From contig CAJUMH010000006.1 of assembly GCA_910587145.1 (NCBI GenBank), positions 1 to 36,280 on the forward strand: a stretch of 36,280 nt of DNA, given 5' to 3'. The position numbers were made by a program, and so were the translations under genes. Below are positions 1 to 6,775 of the stretch, piece after piece. How positions within the stretch are numbered: the stretch's first letter is position 1; every line of letters begins with the position of its first letter. Under the pieces are notes generated by a model, which worked only from the letters and a program-made list of their open reading frames with translations, ran no database searches and was not told the DNA's origin. The stretch is from an uncultured Ruthenibacterium sp. Lineage in GTDB: Bacteria > Bacillota > Clostridia > Oscillospirales > Ruminococcaceae.

Positions 1-130
1 GACTCCTTTCTCCCAGAACCTGCATACTATTTTGCGAAAAACTCTTGACACTACCCAGAATAATTCACAAGATGGGCTTTAATATTGATAAGGCCAATTT
101 TGAAGTTCTCTTTTTGCAATTTTGGGCAAA

Positions 131-174
131 GCAAAGGCCGGGAAAAGCAGCTGCTCTTCCCGGCCCGTTTTTTG
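131..174. terminator. Hairpin terminator downstream of the P-loop gene
   Basis: A near-perfect stem pairs GGCCGGGAA (from 136) with TTCCCGGCC (to 165), extended outward by GCAAA/TTTGC. On the plus strand it is followed by GTTTTTT, on the minus strand by a weaker T-rich stretch. It lies just past the minus-strand P-loop stop at 191, so it probably ends the pgi/P-loop transcript and may also stop rightward transcription from outside the window. Positions 1-120 hold no gene that I can support. Confidence 0.7.
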
Positions 175-190
175 CAAAATGATAACTCTC

Positions 191-595
191 TCAGACGTAT
201 TTGCGCACACTTTCCGGAAGTATCGCAAGATCCGCCGAAACGGTGATTACCATTTTAACATTTTCTTTTATAAGCGCATCCAGCTCGCCCAGCAGCTTGC
301 CCAGCCCTTCCAAATCGTGGTTGCCAAGCTTCAGCACACCGTCCAGATAAACTTCAACGATATCATAGTTGCCCGCCAGGATGCCCGCAATGAAGCCATA
401 CAGCATTTCGTAGCCGGAAATGCTGTATTCATCCACATCGATCAAACGCGCTTTATAGTTAATATCATATGTCAGTTTCATGGATTTTTCGATGCATACG
501 ATATTGCCGGGGGTGGTCTTCGCGGATTCGTTGATCATATCGATCATTTTCTTCGTCTTGCCGGAGCCCTTGCCGCCAACAATCAGCTGAATCAT
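191..595 (-). CDS. Small P-loop NTPase-like protein, function unknown
   Basis: This 134-residue soluble protein begins with a Walker A loop, GGKGSGKT at residues 7-14, directly after the first beta strand. A strand ending in Asp (NYDIVEVYLDG, near residue 80) could serve as Walker B, and a later strand (VKMVITVSAD) fits a small P-loop fold. There is no recognisable effector domain. The start is set by AAGGAGG nine bases upstream of ATG. It follows pgi by 55 bases on the same strand, so co-transcription with pgi is likely. The sequence shows a nucleotide-binding fold; what it acts on is not known to me. Some databases label such short P-loop proteins as PilT-like, which would not be justified here. 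Confidence 0.85.
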   Translation of the reverse strand: MIQLIVGGKGSGKTKKMIDMINESAKTTPGNIVCIEKSMKLTYDINYKARLIDVDEYSISGYEMLYGFIAGILAGNYDIVEVYLDGVLKLGNHDLEGLGKLLGELDALIKENVKMVITVSADLAILPESVRKYV

Positions 596-616
596 AGGAA
601 ATATCCTCCTTTATAT

Positions 617-634
617 TTACACCGTCCGGTGTAA
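617..634. promoter_or_regulatory. Perfect 8-bp palindrome upstream of the P-loop gene
   Basis: TTACACCG, two bases, then CGGTGTAA form an exact inverted repeat in the 55-base gap between the pgi stop and the P-loop ribosome site. It is compact enough to be an operator, or a small RNA hairpin tuning expression of the second gene. No T-tract follows, so it is not a classical terminator. Confidence 0.4.
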
Positions 635-650
635 TTCACATACGTTTTTT

Positions 651-1985
651 TCAACGAAGCTTTGCTTCCAGCTCGGCTTTCTGCGCCTCGTAGCCGGGCT
701 TGCCCAGCAGCGCGAACATGTTTTTCTTGTAGCTTTCCACACCGGGCTGATTGAACGGATTGACACCCAGCAGATAGCCGCTGATGGCGCAGGCCTTTTC
801 AAAGAAATAAATCAGATATCCAAGGTCGCCCTCCGTCAGGCTGTCCACCTCCAGCAGGATGTTCGGCACGCCGCCGTCGGTGTGGGCGAGGATCGTACCT
901 TCCATCGCCTTGCGGTTGACAATGCTCATATTCTGCCCGGAAAGAAAATCGAGGCCGTCGAAATTATCCGCACTTTTTTCAATGTATAAATCGCGCTGAG
1001 GCCGTTTGATATCTACCACCGTCTCGAACATAATGCGTGCGCCGTCCTGCACGAACTGGCCCATGGAGTGCAGATCGGTAGAGAAGATCACGCTCGTGGG
1101 GAACAAGCCCTTTTGATCCTTGCCCTCGCTCTCGCCGAACAGCTGTTTATACCATTCGTTCATCATGGTAAAATTCGGCTCGTAGCAGGCCATCAGCTCC
1201 ACACTTTTGCCCTTGCGGTACAGAATGTTGCGCGCCGCCGCATAGCGATAGCAATCGTTTTCGGCCGAGCAGACCGCAAGCTTCTCACGCGCTTTGGCCG
1301 CGCCGGCCATCAGCGCGTCGATATCGCACCCGGCCGCCGCAATGGGCAAAAGGCCCACGGCCGTAAGCACCGAGTAACGGCCGCCCACATCGTCCGGCAC
1401 CACAAACGTTTCGTAGCCCTCGGCGTTCGAAAGCTCTTTCAGCGTGCCGCGCGCCTTGTCCGTTGTGGCATAAATGCGGCCCTTCGCGCCTTCCTTGCCG
1501 TATTTTTGTTCAAGCAGTGCCTTAAAAATGCGGAACGCGAGCGCCGGCTCGGTTGTGGTGCCGGATTTGGAAATGACGTTTACAGAGACATCCTTGCCCT
1601 CGCAGGCGTCCAGCACGCTTTGCAGATAAGCCGGGCTGATGGAATTGCCCACATAAAAGATCTGCGGCGTATCCCGGCAAACATTATTATACAGCGTTCC
1701 CTTCAGCGCCTCAATGGCCGCGCGCGCCCCCAGATAGCTGCCCCCGATGCCGATCACGATCAGCACATCGCTGTCGCTGCGGATCTTCTCCGCGGCCTTT
1801 TTGATACGTGCAAATTCTTCTTTATCATATTGAACCGGCAGATCCACCCAGCCCAGAAAATCGTTGCCCGGGCCGGTTTTGCCGTGCAGCGTCTCGTGCG
1901 CAAGCTGAACCTGCGGAAAAATCGCGGAAAATTCCTCCTCCGAGACAAAGCCCGCCAGATGCCTGCCATTCATTTTGACACCCAT
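651..1985 (-). CDS. pgi: Glucose-6-phosphate isomerase
   Basis: Cytosolic enzyme interconverting glucose 6-phosphate and fructose 6-phosphate in glycolysis and gluconeogenesis. The 444-residue protein has the substrate loop GIGGSYLG (about 79-86), the SKSGTTTE phosphate site (about 140), family signature 1 as DDVGGRYSVLTAVG (about 198-211) and signature 2 ending NQPGVESYKK (about 412-421). The catalytic Glu lies in LFGESEG (about 285) and the catalytic Lys in signature 2. The frame is open to 2042, but GGAGG sits eight bases upstream of the ATG at 1985, which gives the length typical of Firmicutes enzymes. A sigma-A promoter lies at 2133-2161. The small P-loop gene follows. Confidence 0.97.
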   Translation of the reverse strand: MGVKMNGRHLAGFVSEEEFSAIFPQVQLAHETLHGKTGPGNDFLGWVDLPVQYDKEEFARIKKAAEKIRSDSDVLIVIGIGGSYLGARAAIEALKGTLYNNVCRDTPQIFYVGNSISPAYLQSVLDACEGKDVSVNVISKSGTTTEPALAFRIFKALLEQKYGKEGAKGRIYATTDKARGTLKELSNAEGYETFVVPDDVGGRYSVLTAVGLLPIAAAGCDIDALMAGAAKAREKLAVCSAENDCYRYAAARNILYRKGKSVELMACYEPNFTMMNEWYKQLFGESEGKDQKGLFPTSVIFSTDLHSMGQFVQDGARIMFETVVDIKRPQRDLYIEKSADNFDGLDFLSGQNMSIVNRKAMEGTILAHTDGGVPNILLEVDSLTEGDLGYLIYFFEKACAISGYLLGVNPFNQPGVESYKKNMFALLGKPGYEAQKAELEAKLR

Positions 1986-2132
1986 ACCATACGCCTCCAT
2001 ATTCTTACAAAACGCCGGGAAAAGGCGCTGCCGCACGCGCAAAGCTGACGCGTTTCCCCCTGTGTTTCGCTGGTTTGCATCTTCCGCAGGAAATGCCTCG
2101 CGTTATTTCTTCCGGAAGATATTCTCATATTA

Positions 2133-2161
2133 AGTATATCGGATATGGCGGCGGGTGTCAA
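2133..2161 (-). promoter_or_regulatory. Sigma-A promoter of pgi
   Basis: On the minus strand TTGACA (2161-2156) and TATACT (2138-2133) are separated by exactly 17 bases. Transcription would begin near 2126, leaving a leader of about 140 bases before pgi. Confidence 0.85.
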
Positions 2162-2165
2162 TCAA

Positions 2166-2203
2166 AAATGACGAAATTCCCAGATCGAAATAGACGGAAT
2201 TTC
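2166..2203 (-). terminator. Possible terminator overlapping the carboxypeptidase stop codon
   Basis: GAAATTCC (from 2203 on the minus strand, beginning with the last base of the TAG stop) pairs with GGAATTTC (to 2173), followed by GTCATTTTTG. The stem is only eight A/T-rich pairs with a 15-base loop, so it is weak. It sits immediately before the pgi -35 box and would insulate pgi from readthrough. Confidence 0.4.
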
Positions 2204-3528
2204 TACAATGTAAACAATGCTTCCAGGAAAAGCGAAAGCGCGGTGCTCCAATCCATCTGCGGGATATCGGCCCGTATGGCAACAGGATATTCGCCGAGGA
2301 TCTCCTCCCCTGCCTTCAGCGTCACGGTACCCACCTGTGTTCCGGCCGATACCGGCGCCTTCAGCTGCTGCGGCAGCGCAACACTGGCCGTGAGGGTTTG
2401 CCCCTCTCCCTTTTTCAATAGCAGCTTTTCGGGAACAGCGTAAACAAGCTCTGCTTCGCGCGCCACACCGCCCGTTACGGAAAGCGTCTGTGCGCGGCCG
2501 GCAATCTCGGGCACGCTGCCCGTCTCGAAGGCTGCAAAGCCATAATCCAGAAGTATTTTTGCGGCGGCAAAGCGCTCTTTGCTGGAGGGCGAGCCGAGCA
2601 CCACCGCCAAAAGGCCCATGCCGTCGCGCACCGCGCTGGCCGAAATGCACACGCCCGCGCCGTTGGTGGTGCCTGTTTTCAATCCGGTAATGCCGGCATA
2701 GCTTTTCAGAAGCTTATTGGTGTTTGTCAGCTGCGTCTGGCCGCCGCGCAGCGTATCCGTCCAGATACCGGAATATTCCAGGATCTTCGGGTGGTGCAAA
2801 AGAGCCAGCGACATCAGGGCAACATCGCGCGCGCTGGAATAGTGGCCCGGCGCGTCCAGCCCGCAGGCATTTACAAAATGGGTGTGCGTCATTCCAAGCT
2901 CTGCGGCGCGGGCGTTCATCATCTCGGCAAATACGGGCTCGGAGCCGCCGACATATTCCGCCACGGCCACGGCAGCGTCGTTAGCGCTGCTCACGCAAAT
3001 GGCCTTGATCAGCTCATCCAGCGTAAAGCGTTCACCCGGCTCCAGCCAGATCTGGCTGCCGCCCATATTAAAAGCATGCTCGCTGATCGGCACAATATCC
3101 GTCATGGAGATTTTTCCCGCCTCCACCGCTTCCAATGTAAGCAGCAGCGTCATCACTTTGGTGATGGAGGCCATCGGCACCTCGGCGTCCGGCTCTTTTG
3201 CGTACAGAATATCTCCCGTATCGATGCAGATCAGCAGCGCGTTGCGGCAGGGCAGCTCCAGCTGCGGCGCAGAAAATCGGGAATTCTCCTGAACCGTCGT
3301 GGCGATCGTCTCGTGCGGATTGGCCGCAGCGGCCGCGGCCACATCCGTAGCCATTTCCCCTGCTGCAGCGCCTGCGGACGCCTCGTCCTGCCCCTGTGTC
3401 AAAATGACAGCAGGCAGATCCCCGTCGGGCTCCTCTCCGGTTGCAAACGCGGGGGAAGTGCACAAAACGGCAAACGCCGCCAGCAATATCAGCGCTGTCA
3501 GCTGCAGCCTGATGTTCCGTTTTCTCAT
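2203..3528 (-). CDS. D-alanyl-D-alanine carboxypeptidase (DacF/PBP5-like)
   Basis: Extracytoplasmic serine peptidase that trims the terminal D-Ala from peptidoglycan stem peptides. The 441-residue protein has a signal peptide (about 1-30, ending CTSPAFA), an Ala-rich linker, and all three penicillin-binding motifs in order: SITK (nucleophile Ser about 121), SAN (about 181-183) and KTG (about 284-286). A PBP5-type C-terminal beta domain follows, ending in a short amphipathic stretch (LSLFLEALFTL) suited to membrane attachment. The start is chosen at 3528, where GAGGAGG lies six bases upstream; an ATG five codons earlier is buried in that ribosome site. Class A acyl-serine beta-lactamase is less likely because of the linker and the C-terminal domain. 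Confidence 0.95.
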   Translation of the reverse strand: MRKRNIRLQLTALILLAAFAVLCTSPAFATGEEPDGDLPAVILTQGQDEASAGAAAGEMATDVAAAAAANPHETIATTVQENSRFSAPQLELPCRNALLICIDTGDILYAKEPDAEVPMASITKVMTLLLTLEAVEAGKISMTDIVPISEHAFNMGGSQIWLEPGERFTLDELIKAICVSSANDAAVAVAEYVGGSEPVFAEMMNARAAELGMTHTHFVNACGLDAPGHYSSARDVALMSLALLHHPKILEYSGIWTDTLRGGQTQLTNTNKLLKSYAGITGLKTGTTNGAGVCISASAVRDGMGLLAVVLGSPSSKERFAAAKILLDYGFAAFETGSVPEIAGRAQTLSVTGGVAREAELVYAVPEKLLLKKGEGQTLTASVALPQQLKAPVSAGTQVGTVTLKAGEEILGEYPVAIRADIPQMDWSTALSLFLEALFTL

Positions 3529-3645
3529 AATCATCCTCCTCATTGCGGGCGCAAAGCCTGCAGGCGGCGTCCGCTAGTCGCTGATTCATTCATCTATATG
3601 ATTTGTCCGCGCGTTCCATTCAGATTTTGTCACGCACCAAACCGA

Positions 3646-3771
3646 TCTGCAGGCCGGCCGGGGGTGTGTTTGCACGCCGGTTCGAAGGTATTTGCACGCC
3701 GGTTCGGGGTTTGTTTGCACGCCGGTTCGAAGGTATTTGCAGGCCGGTTCGGGGTGTGTTTGCCGGGTCCC
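3646..3771 (+). repeat. Alternating 22/23-base tandem repeat array upstream of mtaB
   Basis: Five full units and a partial sixth share the core TTTGCACGCCGGTTCG. Units start at 3646, 3669, 3691, 3714, 3736 and 3759 (partial). Ends alternate between AAGGTA (22-base units, 3669 and 3714) and GGGGTGTG or GGGGTTTG (23-base units, 3646, 3691 and 3736), giving a 45-base super-period. The array ends at the base before the -35 box of the mtaB promoter. Units are about two helical turns apart. There are no unique spacers, so this is not a CRISPR array. The rest of 3544-3645 shows nothing that I can name. Confidence 0.85.
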
Positions 3772-3800
3772 TTGTAGTTTTTTCGTTTTTTTGCTATAGT
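3772..3800 (+). promoter_or_regulatory. Predicted promoter of mtaB
   Basis: TTGTAG (3772-3777), a 17-base T-rich spacer and TATAGT (3795-3800). The -35 is imperfect, which fits a promoter helped by something bound to the repeats directly upstream. Transcription would start near 3807. Confidence 0.6.
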
Positions 3801-3822
3801 AGAAGAAGCTCAGATCTATTGA

Positions 3823-3880
3823 AACGCGGTGCGGATTGGGCGCTCTGCTGCTCTTGAACGCGGTGCGGATTGGGCGCTCT
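3823..3880 (+). repeat. Exact 24-base direct repeat in the mtaB leader
   Basis: Positions 3823-3846 and 3857-3880 are identical over 24 bases (beginning AACGCGGTGCGG, ending GGGCGCTCT) with a period of 34 bases. A degenerate echo (TTTGAAACGC) follows at 3886-3895. Given the promoter at 3772-3800, both copies lie in the 5' untranslated RNA, ending 30 bases before the TTG start. Confidence 0.85.
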
Positions 3881-3910
3881 TTTACTTTGAAACGCAAAGA
3901 GGTGGCAAAA

Positions 3911-5203
3911 TTGACGATTGCATTTTATACGCTGGGCTGCAAAGTGAACCAGAACGAGACCGGCGCGCTGGCGCAGCTTTTTTATGATAATGGCTTTGTC
4001 CCCGCACAAAATGACGAGCAGGCGGACGTATGGATCGTAAACAGCTGCACCGTTACGGCGGGCGGCGACAAAAAAAGCCGCCAGTGGCTGCGGCGCGCCA
4101 AGCGCCGGGACCCGAACGCCATCACGGTGCTTACCGGCTGCTACCCGCAGGCCTTTCCCGAGGAGGCGGGCTCGGCCACGGAGGCGGATATCGTCACCGG
4201 TTCCGGCGCGCGGCACCTGGTACTGGAGCACGTGCTGCAGTTCATCCAGACGCGCGAGCGCATCGTGGACATTCGGCCGCACCGAAAGGGCGAGCGCTTT
4301 GAGGAACTGCCCATGGAACGGCTGGAAGGCCATACGCGCGCTTTTTTGAAGATTGAGGACGGGTGCGACCGGCGCTGCGCATATTGCGTTATTCCGCGCG
4401 CACGCGGCAGCGTGCGCAGCCGCGACGAGGAAAACATTCTGCGCGAACTGCAGGTGCTGGCGCGGGGCGGCTATGCCGAGGCGGTGCTCACCGGCATCAA
4501 TCTTTCCAGCTACGGCAAGGATACCGGCACCGATCTTGCGCGCATCGTAGCGCGCGCCGCCGCGGTGGACGGCATCCGGCGCATTCGCCTGGGCAGCCTT
4601 GAACCGGATCTGATGACGGATGCGCTGATTGAAGGGCTGGCGCAAACGCCGCAGCTTTGCCCGCAGTTCCATCTTTCGCTGCAAAGCGGCTGCGACGCCA
4701 CCCTGCGGCGTATGCGCCGCGCATACGATACCGGCGGTTATCGCGCCGTGGTGCAAAAGCTGCGCACGGCGTTCCCCGGCGCGGTGTTCACCACGGACGT
4801 AATCGTCGGTTTTCCCGAGGAAACCGAGCGGGATTTTGAGGAAAGCGCTGCCTTTGCGGAGGAGATCGGCTTTTTGAAGGTGCATGTATTCAGCTATTCC
4901 CGCCGGGCGGGGACGCCCGCCTACGATATGCCCGGCCAGCTTTCCGAGGAGGAAAAGCTGCTGCGCAGCCGCCGGATGCAGGAGCGCGCCGAACATCTGC
5001 GCGCGCGCGTGATTTCCAAAATGGCCGGGCAAACCGCCGAGGTATTGCTGGAAACACCGGTGAACCACTCCACATTTACGGGCTACACACGGGAATATGT
5101 GCCCGTTTTGCTGCCCGCGCCGGGACACCGGCAGGGCGAGATCGTGCGTGCGGTGCTGCAAAACTACAGCGGCGGCCGCTGCGCGGCCGTACTGGCCGAA
5201 TAG
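3911..5203 (+). CDS. mtaB: tRNA N6-threonylcarbamoyladenosine methylthiotransferase
   Basis: Radical SAM enzyme that adds a methylthio group to t6A37 of ANN-decoding tRNAs. The 430-residue protein has the N-terminal methylthiotransferase domain with three cluster cysteines (GC10K, NSC46TV, TGC77Y), then the radical SAM motif C152DRRC156AYC159, and a C-terminal TRAM-like segment. The GCKVNQNET opening is typical of MtaB rather than MiaB or RimO. No ATG fits; TTG at 3911 is chosen because AAAGAGGTG lies six bases upstream and the domain starts right there. The gene stands alone, with its own promoter, repeat-bearing leader and a shared terminator against the convergent carD gene. Confidence 0.95.
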   Translation: MTIAFYTLGCKVNQNETGALAQLFYDNGFVPAQNDEQADVWIVNSCTVTAGGDKKSRQWLRRAKRRDPNAITVLTGCYPQAFPEEAGSATEADIVTGSGARHLVLEHVLQFIQTRERIVDIRPHRKGERFEELPMERLEGHTRAFLKIEDGCDRRCAYCVIPRARGSVRSRDEENILRELQVLARGGYAEAVLTGINLSSYGKDTGTDLARIVARAAAVDGIRRIRLGSLEPDLMTDALIEGLAQTPQLCPQFHLSLQSGCDATLRRMRRAYDTGGYRAVVQKLRTAFPGAVFTTDVIVGFPEETERDFEESAAFAEEIGFLKVHVFSYSRRAGTPAYDMPGQLSEEEKLLRSRRMQERAEHLRARVISKMAGQTAEVLLETPVNHSTFTGYTREYVPVLLPAPGHRQGEIVRAVLQNYSGGRCAAVLAE

Positions 5204-5228
5204 CAGCGCCTCCATGCGATTTTGTACA

Positions 5229-5261
5229 GCCGGCAAAAAGCCGCAAAGCGGCTTTGCCGGC
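5229..5261. other. Strong GC hairpin after mtaB
   Basis: GCCGGCAAA plus GCCGC pairs with GCGGC plus TTTGCCGGC, with a two-base bulge on the left arm. No T-tract follows on either strand, so it is more likely a 3' end stabiliser or a repeat-type hairpin than an intrinsic terminator. Confidence 0.5.
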
Positions 5262-5330
5262 GTATATCGGGGATGTTTCGTCATACTGGTCTTGCGTTTT
5301 TGAGGGGGGTTCACACATTGTGTCTTAAAC

Positions 5331-5382
5331 GCAAAAGGCGAGCAGGGCAGCCCTTTTTCGGACATCCCTGCTCGCCTTTTGC
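5331..5382. terminator. Bidirectional terminator between mtaB and carD
   Basis: Two perfect 17-base arms (5331-5347 and 5366-5382, GCAAAAGGCGAGCAGGG and its complement) surround an 18-base loop. The A/T ends of the arms supply T-runs on both strands, and the genes on either side are convergent. Confidence 0.8.
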
Positions 5383-5454
5383 GCGCCTTGCAGCGCGCTC
5401 TTTTCTGCTTGAATCGAAGCCCGCGGCACAGGCAGGGCAGCTCCGTCTTTGCTT

Positions 5455-5976
5455 TCAGGGCGACGCTTCCGTTTTGGGTTCCATTGCCTGATACAAACGA
5501 TCCTTCACGGCCTCCGGCTGTGTGTGCAGCGCGGCGGCAAATTCCTCGCACACCAGCTTTTCGGCAATACGGCGATATTTTACATCCGCCTGAGTCAGCT
5601 TTCGCTTTTCCTTTTTCAGGCTCTTTTCCTTTTCCCAGATCTCCTTAATCACCAGCAGCGCATTTTCCGGGTCTCCGGTGGAAATCAAACGCTGATAACG
5701 CACCGCCTGATCTGCGTTTTTTTGCGTTTCCGACACCTTTGGCCTTAGCCGCGCAATAGAGTCCAGATAGCGCATCGCTTCCCCGCTGGTGATAATCGGG
5801 CGCAGCGGCACGGGCGAGTCGAGCGGAACATAGATAAAATCAAGCTCTGTGGAAAAAACCGGATGCAGCTTGTAATACCGGCGCTTTTCCGCCGCTGCAA
5901 TCTTGGGCGCATCCATCCCCTCCACTCTGCATACGCCGGCGCTGCGGTACAAAAGATAGGTTCCTACCGTATACAT
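5455..5976 (-). CDS. CarD/CdnL-like RNA polymerase-binding regulator
   Basis: The 173-residue protein starts MYTVGTYLLYRSAGVCRVEGM, which matches the CarD_CdnL_TRCF RNA polymerase interaction domain (about 1-60). A helical, charged C-terminal half follows (EIWEKEKSLKKEKRKL, then EFAAALHTQPEAVKDRL), as in CarD-family factors that stabilise open promoter complexes. The start at 5976 has GGAG eight bases upstream; a GTG at 5985 is less well placed. It probably shares a transcript with the small ORF immediately upstream, whose extended frame would stop five bases before this start. CarD is often tied to rRNA and stress control; its targets here cannot be told from sequence. Confidence 0.85.
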   Translation of the reverse strand: MYTVGTYLLYRSAGVCRVEGMDAPKIAAAEKRRYYKLHPVFSTELDFIYVPLDSPVPLRPIITSGEAMRYLDSIARLRPKVSETQKNADQAVRYQRLISTGDPENALLVIKEIWEKEKSLKKEKRKLTQADVKYRRIAEKLVCEEFAAALHTQPEAVKDRLYQAMEPKTEASP

Positions 5977-5981
5977 ACGGC

Positions 5982-6053
5982 TCACTCCAGATAATCGCCG
6001 ACAGGCTGAGAATTATTCTGCTTCCTGATTTTGACGATCAAAGATCCGTCCGG
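5982..6053 (-). other. Open in-frame extension beyond an amber stop
   Basis: After the TAG at 6056-6054 the same frame stays open for 23 codons to TGA at 5984-5982, reading PDGSLIVKIRKQ and then NNSQPVGDYLE. The PDG turn followed by an alternating hydrophobic strand looks like genuine protein. The TGA falls inside the carD ribosome site, as expected for a translationally coupled pair. Twenty-three open codons happen by chance about one time in three, so openness alone proves little. See the adjoining CDS. Confidence 0.5.
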
Positions 6054-6221
6054 CTACTCCTCCTCCTCCATAATTCTGTACTGCGTCCGGCTCTGGTTCA
6101 AATGCGCTTTGTAATTTTCGTACTCCTGCCGAGCCTGCCTGCGGTTGAATTCCGCAGAAATGCCGTCCTTCAGCTGAAAATGGATAGTCTGATACAGGCA
6201 AGCAGCTTTGATTCTCTTCAT
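6054..6221 (-). CDS. Small conserved-looking protein, cut by an amber codon
   Basis: A 55-residue ORF (MKRIKAACLYQTIHFQ..., ending RTQYRIMEEEE). ATG at 6221 has AGGGGG five bases upstream. The body is predicted to be mainly helical and charged, without a signal peptide or membrane segment. The reading frame stops at TAG, where one base change from GAG would restore an unbroken 79-residue protein ending at the carD ribosome site. It is preceded by a good promoter (6358-6386) and a leader hairpin. It could be a recent nonsense mutation, a sequencing error, a readthrough site or simply a short protein. I do not recognise a function; position suggests an operon with carD. Confidence 0.6.
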   Translation of the reverse strand: MKRIKAACLYQTIHFQLKDGISAEFNRRQARQEYENYKAHLNQSRTQYRIMEEEE

Positions 6222-6245
6222 AAAAACCCCCTGTTTCGTTTGGAC

Positions 6246-6291
6246 GGCTGTCTGAAAAGCCAATCGGCAAGACACGGCTTTTCAAACAGCC
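6246..6291 (-). promoter_or_regulatory. Long leader hairpin upstream of the small ORF/carD operon
   Basis: Arms 6246-6261 and 6276-6291 are 16 bases each and complementary except at one position (GGCTGTTTGAAAAGCC against its mate), with a 14-base loop. It lies in the 5' untranslated RNA, 24 bases before the small ORF start and close enough to influence ribosome access. A second 8-bp inverted repeat (AGAAAAGC/GCTTTTCT) lies just upstream in the same leader. No T-run follows. Confidence 0.6.
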
Positions 6292-6357
6292 TTCTTGATG
6301 ATCCTGTGCAGAAAAGCCCTGTGCACTCCCGCTTCAAAGCTTTTCTCTCCCGCTTTT

Positions 6358-6386
6358 ATTGTATCGAATTTCCGATTTTTTTTCAA
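6358..6386 (-). promoter_or_regulatory. Sigma-A promoter of the small ORF/carD operon
   Basis: TTGAAA (6386-6381) and TACAAT (6363-6358) on the minus strand with a 17-base A-rich spacer. Transcription would start near 6351, giving a leader of about 130 bases that contains the hairpin at 6246-6291. Confidence 0.8.
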
Positions 6387-6482
6387 AAGGCATATTTCAC
6401 AAAGTTTTATCCGGCATAGGATGCGCAAAATGCACAATTTCAGCGCTTGTTGCGTTGTAAAAACATATCGCTTTAATAAACG

Positions 6483-6528
6483 AAAACACCCCGCAGGGCT
6501 TTGTGCGCAAGCGATGCAGGGTGTTTTT
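6483..6528. terminator. Terminator of the ftsK-ygiQ-MBL-DUF3006 operon
   Basis: AAAACACCC pairs with GGGTGTTTT around an inner GCTT/AAGC helix. T-rich tails exist in both directions. It lies 29 bases after the DUF3006 stop. Confidence 0.75.
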
Positions 6529-6556
6529 TAAGATATTTTGCAATTCCGGCAGCGTT

Positions 6557-6775
6557 TCAGCCCTCCAGCAATGTGCGCAGCAGCGATGCGGCATTGTCCC
6601 TGCGCCGCTGTGTCTCCGCAGGGTCGATCTGCCATGCGCCGTTTTGCCAGCGCAGCACATTGCCCTCGGCCGTGCCCTGCGGCAGCCAAGCCAGCGGCAC
6701 AATGAGCGCCGTTTCCGCGTCGTCCACAAGGCGCGCGGTCTCGCGCTCGATGGCATCCACCGCGTAAAACATCAT
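6557..6775 (-). CDS. DUF3006-like small protein
   Basis: A 72-residue protein, MMFYAVDAIERETARLVDD then a short beta-rich core and a helical Arg-rich end. Size, the opening 'dAIErexArLvdd' pattern and position right after a ComEC-like hydrolase match DUF3006, whose members commonly sit beside such hydrolases. The ATG overlaps the upstream TGA (ATGA), and the GGGAGG ribosome site lies in the end of the upstream gene, so translation is coupled. A biochemical role is not established. An upstream in-frame ATG would extend it by 24 residues into the neighbouring gene and is rejected. Confidence 0.75.
   Translation of the reverse strand: MMFYAVDAIERETARLVDDAETALIVPLAWLPQGTAEGNVLRWQNGAWQIDPAETQRRRDNAASLLRTLLEG

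Noticed and set aside
3646..3771. CRISPR-like array
   Set aside because: Units are contiguous without unique spacers, and no cas genes are present.
3586..3897. 103-residue minus-strand ORF with internal repeats (PACKYLRTGVQT)
   Set aside because: Protein repeats only mirror the DNA tandem array; no ribosome site, and it covers the mtaB promoter.
5229..5261. Intrinsic terminator directly after mtaB
   Set aside because: Strong stem but no T-run; the better terminator lies at 5331-5382.
3794..5551. 585-residue open frame on the minus strand opposite mtaB
   Set aside because: It is the antisense shadow of mtaB in GC-rich DNA: no ribosome site, low-complexity Arg/Ala/His composition, no domain.
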